This document shows, piece after piece, positions 60,841-64,000 of a stretch of 64,000 nt of DNA. The translations under genes and the position numbers were made by a program. How positions within the stretch are numbered: position 1 is the first letter of the stretch; each line of letters opens with the position of its first letter. The stretch lies in the NCBI GenBank assembly GCA_037176705.1, contig CM073891.1, forward strand, positions 97,709,827 through 97,773,826. The letters are read 5' to 3'. Source of the stretch: Molossus alvarezi (lineage: Eukaryota; Chordata; Mammalia; Chiroptera; Molossidae). Below the pieces are notes generated by a model that was given only the letters and a program-made list of their open reading frames with translations, was not told the DNA's origin and did not search any database.

Positions 60841-61233
60841 TATTGTAGATATTTTTGAAATGTCTGTGCTAGATTCTGGTGAGAAATTCTGATAAGAAAT
60901 ATTTTAAAAGCCTAAATGTGTCTTTAAATAGATCAACATATAACAGATAATTAAACTTTGTGCACAAATGACTAAAATGCAATGGACTATGTAATATAAG
61001 TGTTATGAACAGAATGCCATAGGGTACAGAATAGTTCATCTCATCTTTCTGGGTAGATTTTAAGCATTGCTAAGATAAGATTTCTATCTCCTACTACCTT
61101 TTTTGCTTTCCTTTAGAGATTTAAGCCTAGTGTTGGACTTTTATTAGTTGACTTGCTATGAGTTTCTGAGCAAAGCTTGTAATGAAAGTCAACAAATAAA
61201 GGCATTACTTTTATTTTGTTATATGTTCTTTGA

Positions 61234-64000
<2,767 letters not shown>

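Overview
The window is mammalian genomic DNA, almost certainly from a yangochiropteran bat. The evidence is about 50 tRNA-derived SINEs of the bat Ves type, a young L1, and a conserved vertebrate gene split by long introns. No young Helitron or piggyBac copies were recognised. That argues weakly against a vesper bat such as Myotis, but the species cannot be fixed from this sequence.

The only host gene recognised is MKLN1 (muskelin), on the + strand. Seven consecutive internal coding exons lie at 1693-1781, 9478-9587, 12685-12877, 31149-31226, 33551-33616, 50433-50545 and 61255-61467. They total 862 bp, join in one open frame (phases 2,1,0,1,1,1,0,0) and match muskelin from about residue 104 to 391. 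In order they encode the end of the discoidin domain, LisH, CTLH and the first kelch repeats. The first exons and the last kelch exons lie outside the window. Muskelin is a subunit of the CTLH/GID E3 ubiquitin ligase. Two splice sites are unusual: a GC donor after the exon ending at 50545, and a tandem CAG/TAG acceptor before the exon starting at 12685, where use of the upstream AG would bring in an in-frame stop.

The rest is intron, densely filled with repeats. I use these labels for the SINEs. Type A has a GCTCAGCGGTTAGAGCG-like tRNA head and a tail ending in a TCCTC/GAGGA hairpin followed by A-rich sequence. Type B has a GGCTCAGTGGTTGAGC-like head and ends near TAAAATCAATAAA. Type C has a B-like body and ends AAAATCAATAAAAACAT. 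Type D has a B- or C-like body with the hairpin tail. About 39 copies are antisense to MKLN1 and 11 are sense. Many have perfect 14-18 bp target-site duplications (TSDs), so they are recent.

Other elements are as follows. A 4.56 kb L1 (37137-41699, minus) with a perfect 16 bp TSD is 5'-complete but internally deleted. Large decayed antisense L1 tracts lie at 7540-9250, 16430-21830 and 57180-59620, with L1 end fragments at 28965-29152, 44724-44956, 56216-57146 and 57842-58012. A solo endogenous-retrovirus LTR (18079 to about 19144) is split by a SINE. There is a short hAT element with an 8 bp TSD (13811-14069), two copies of one ancient hAT-like element (about 6480-7530 and 54495-55801), a MER5A-like piece, and MIR and L2 remnants.

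No novel multi-gene system is present. The points most worth a second look are the L1 whose ORF1 N-terminus is joined to ORF2 without the endonuclease, a 47 bp tailless SINE-head insertion with a perfect TSD, the stop-generating tandem acceptor, the GC-AG intron, and serial SINE insertions at one target site.
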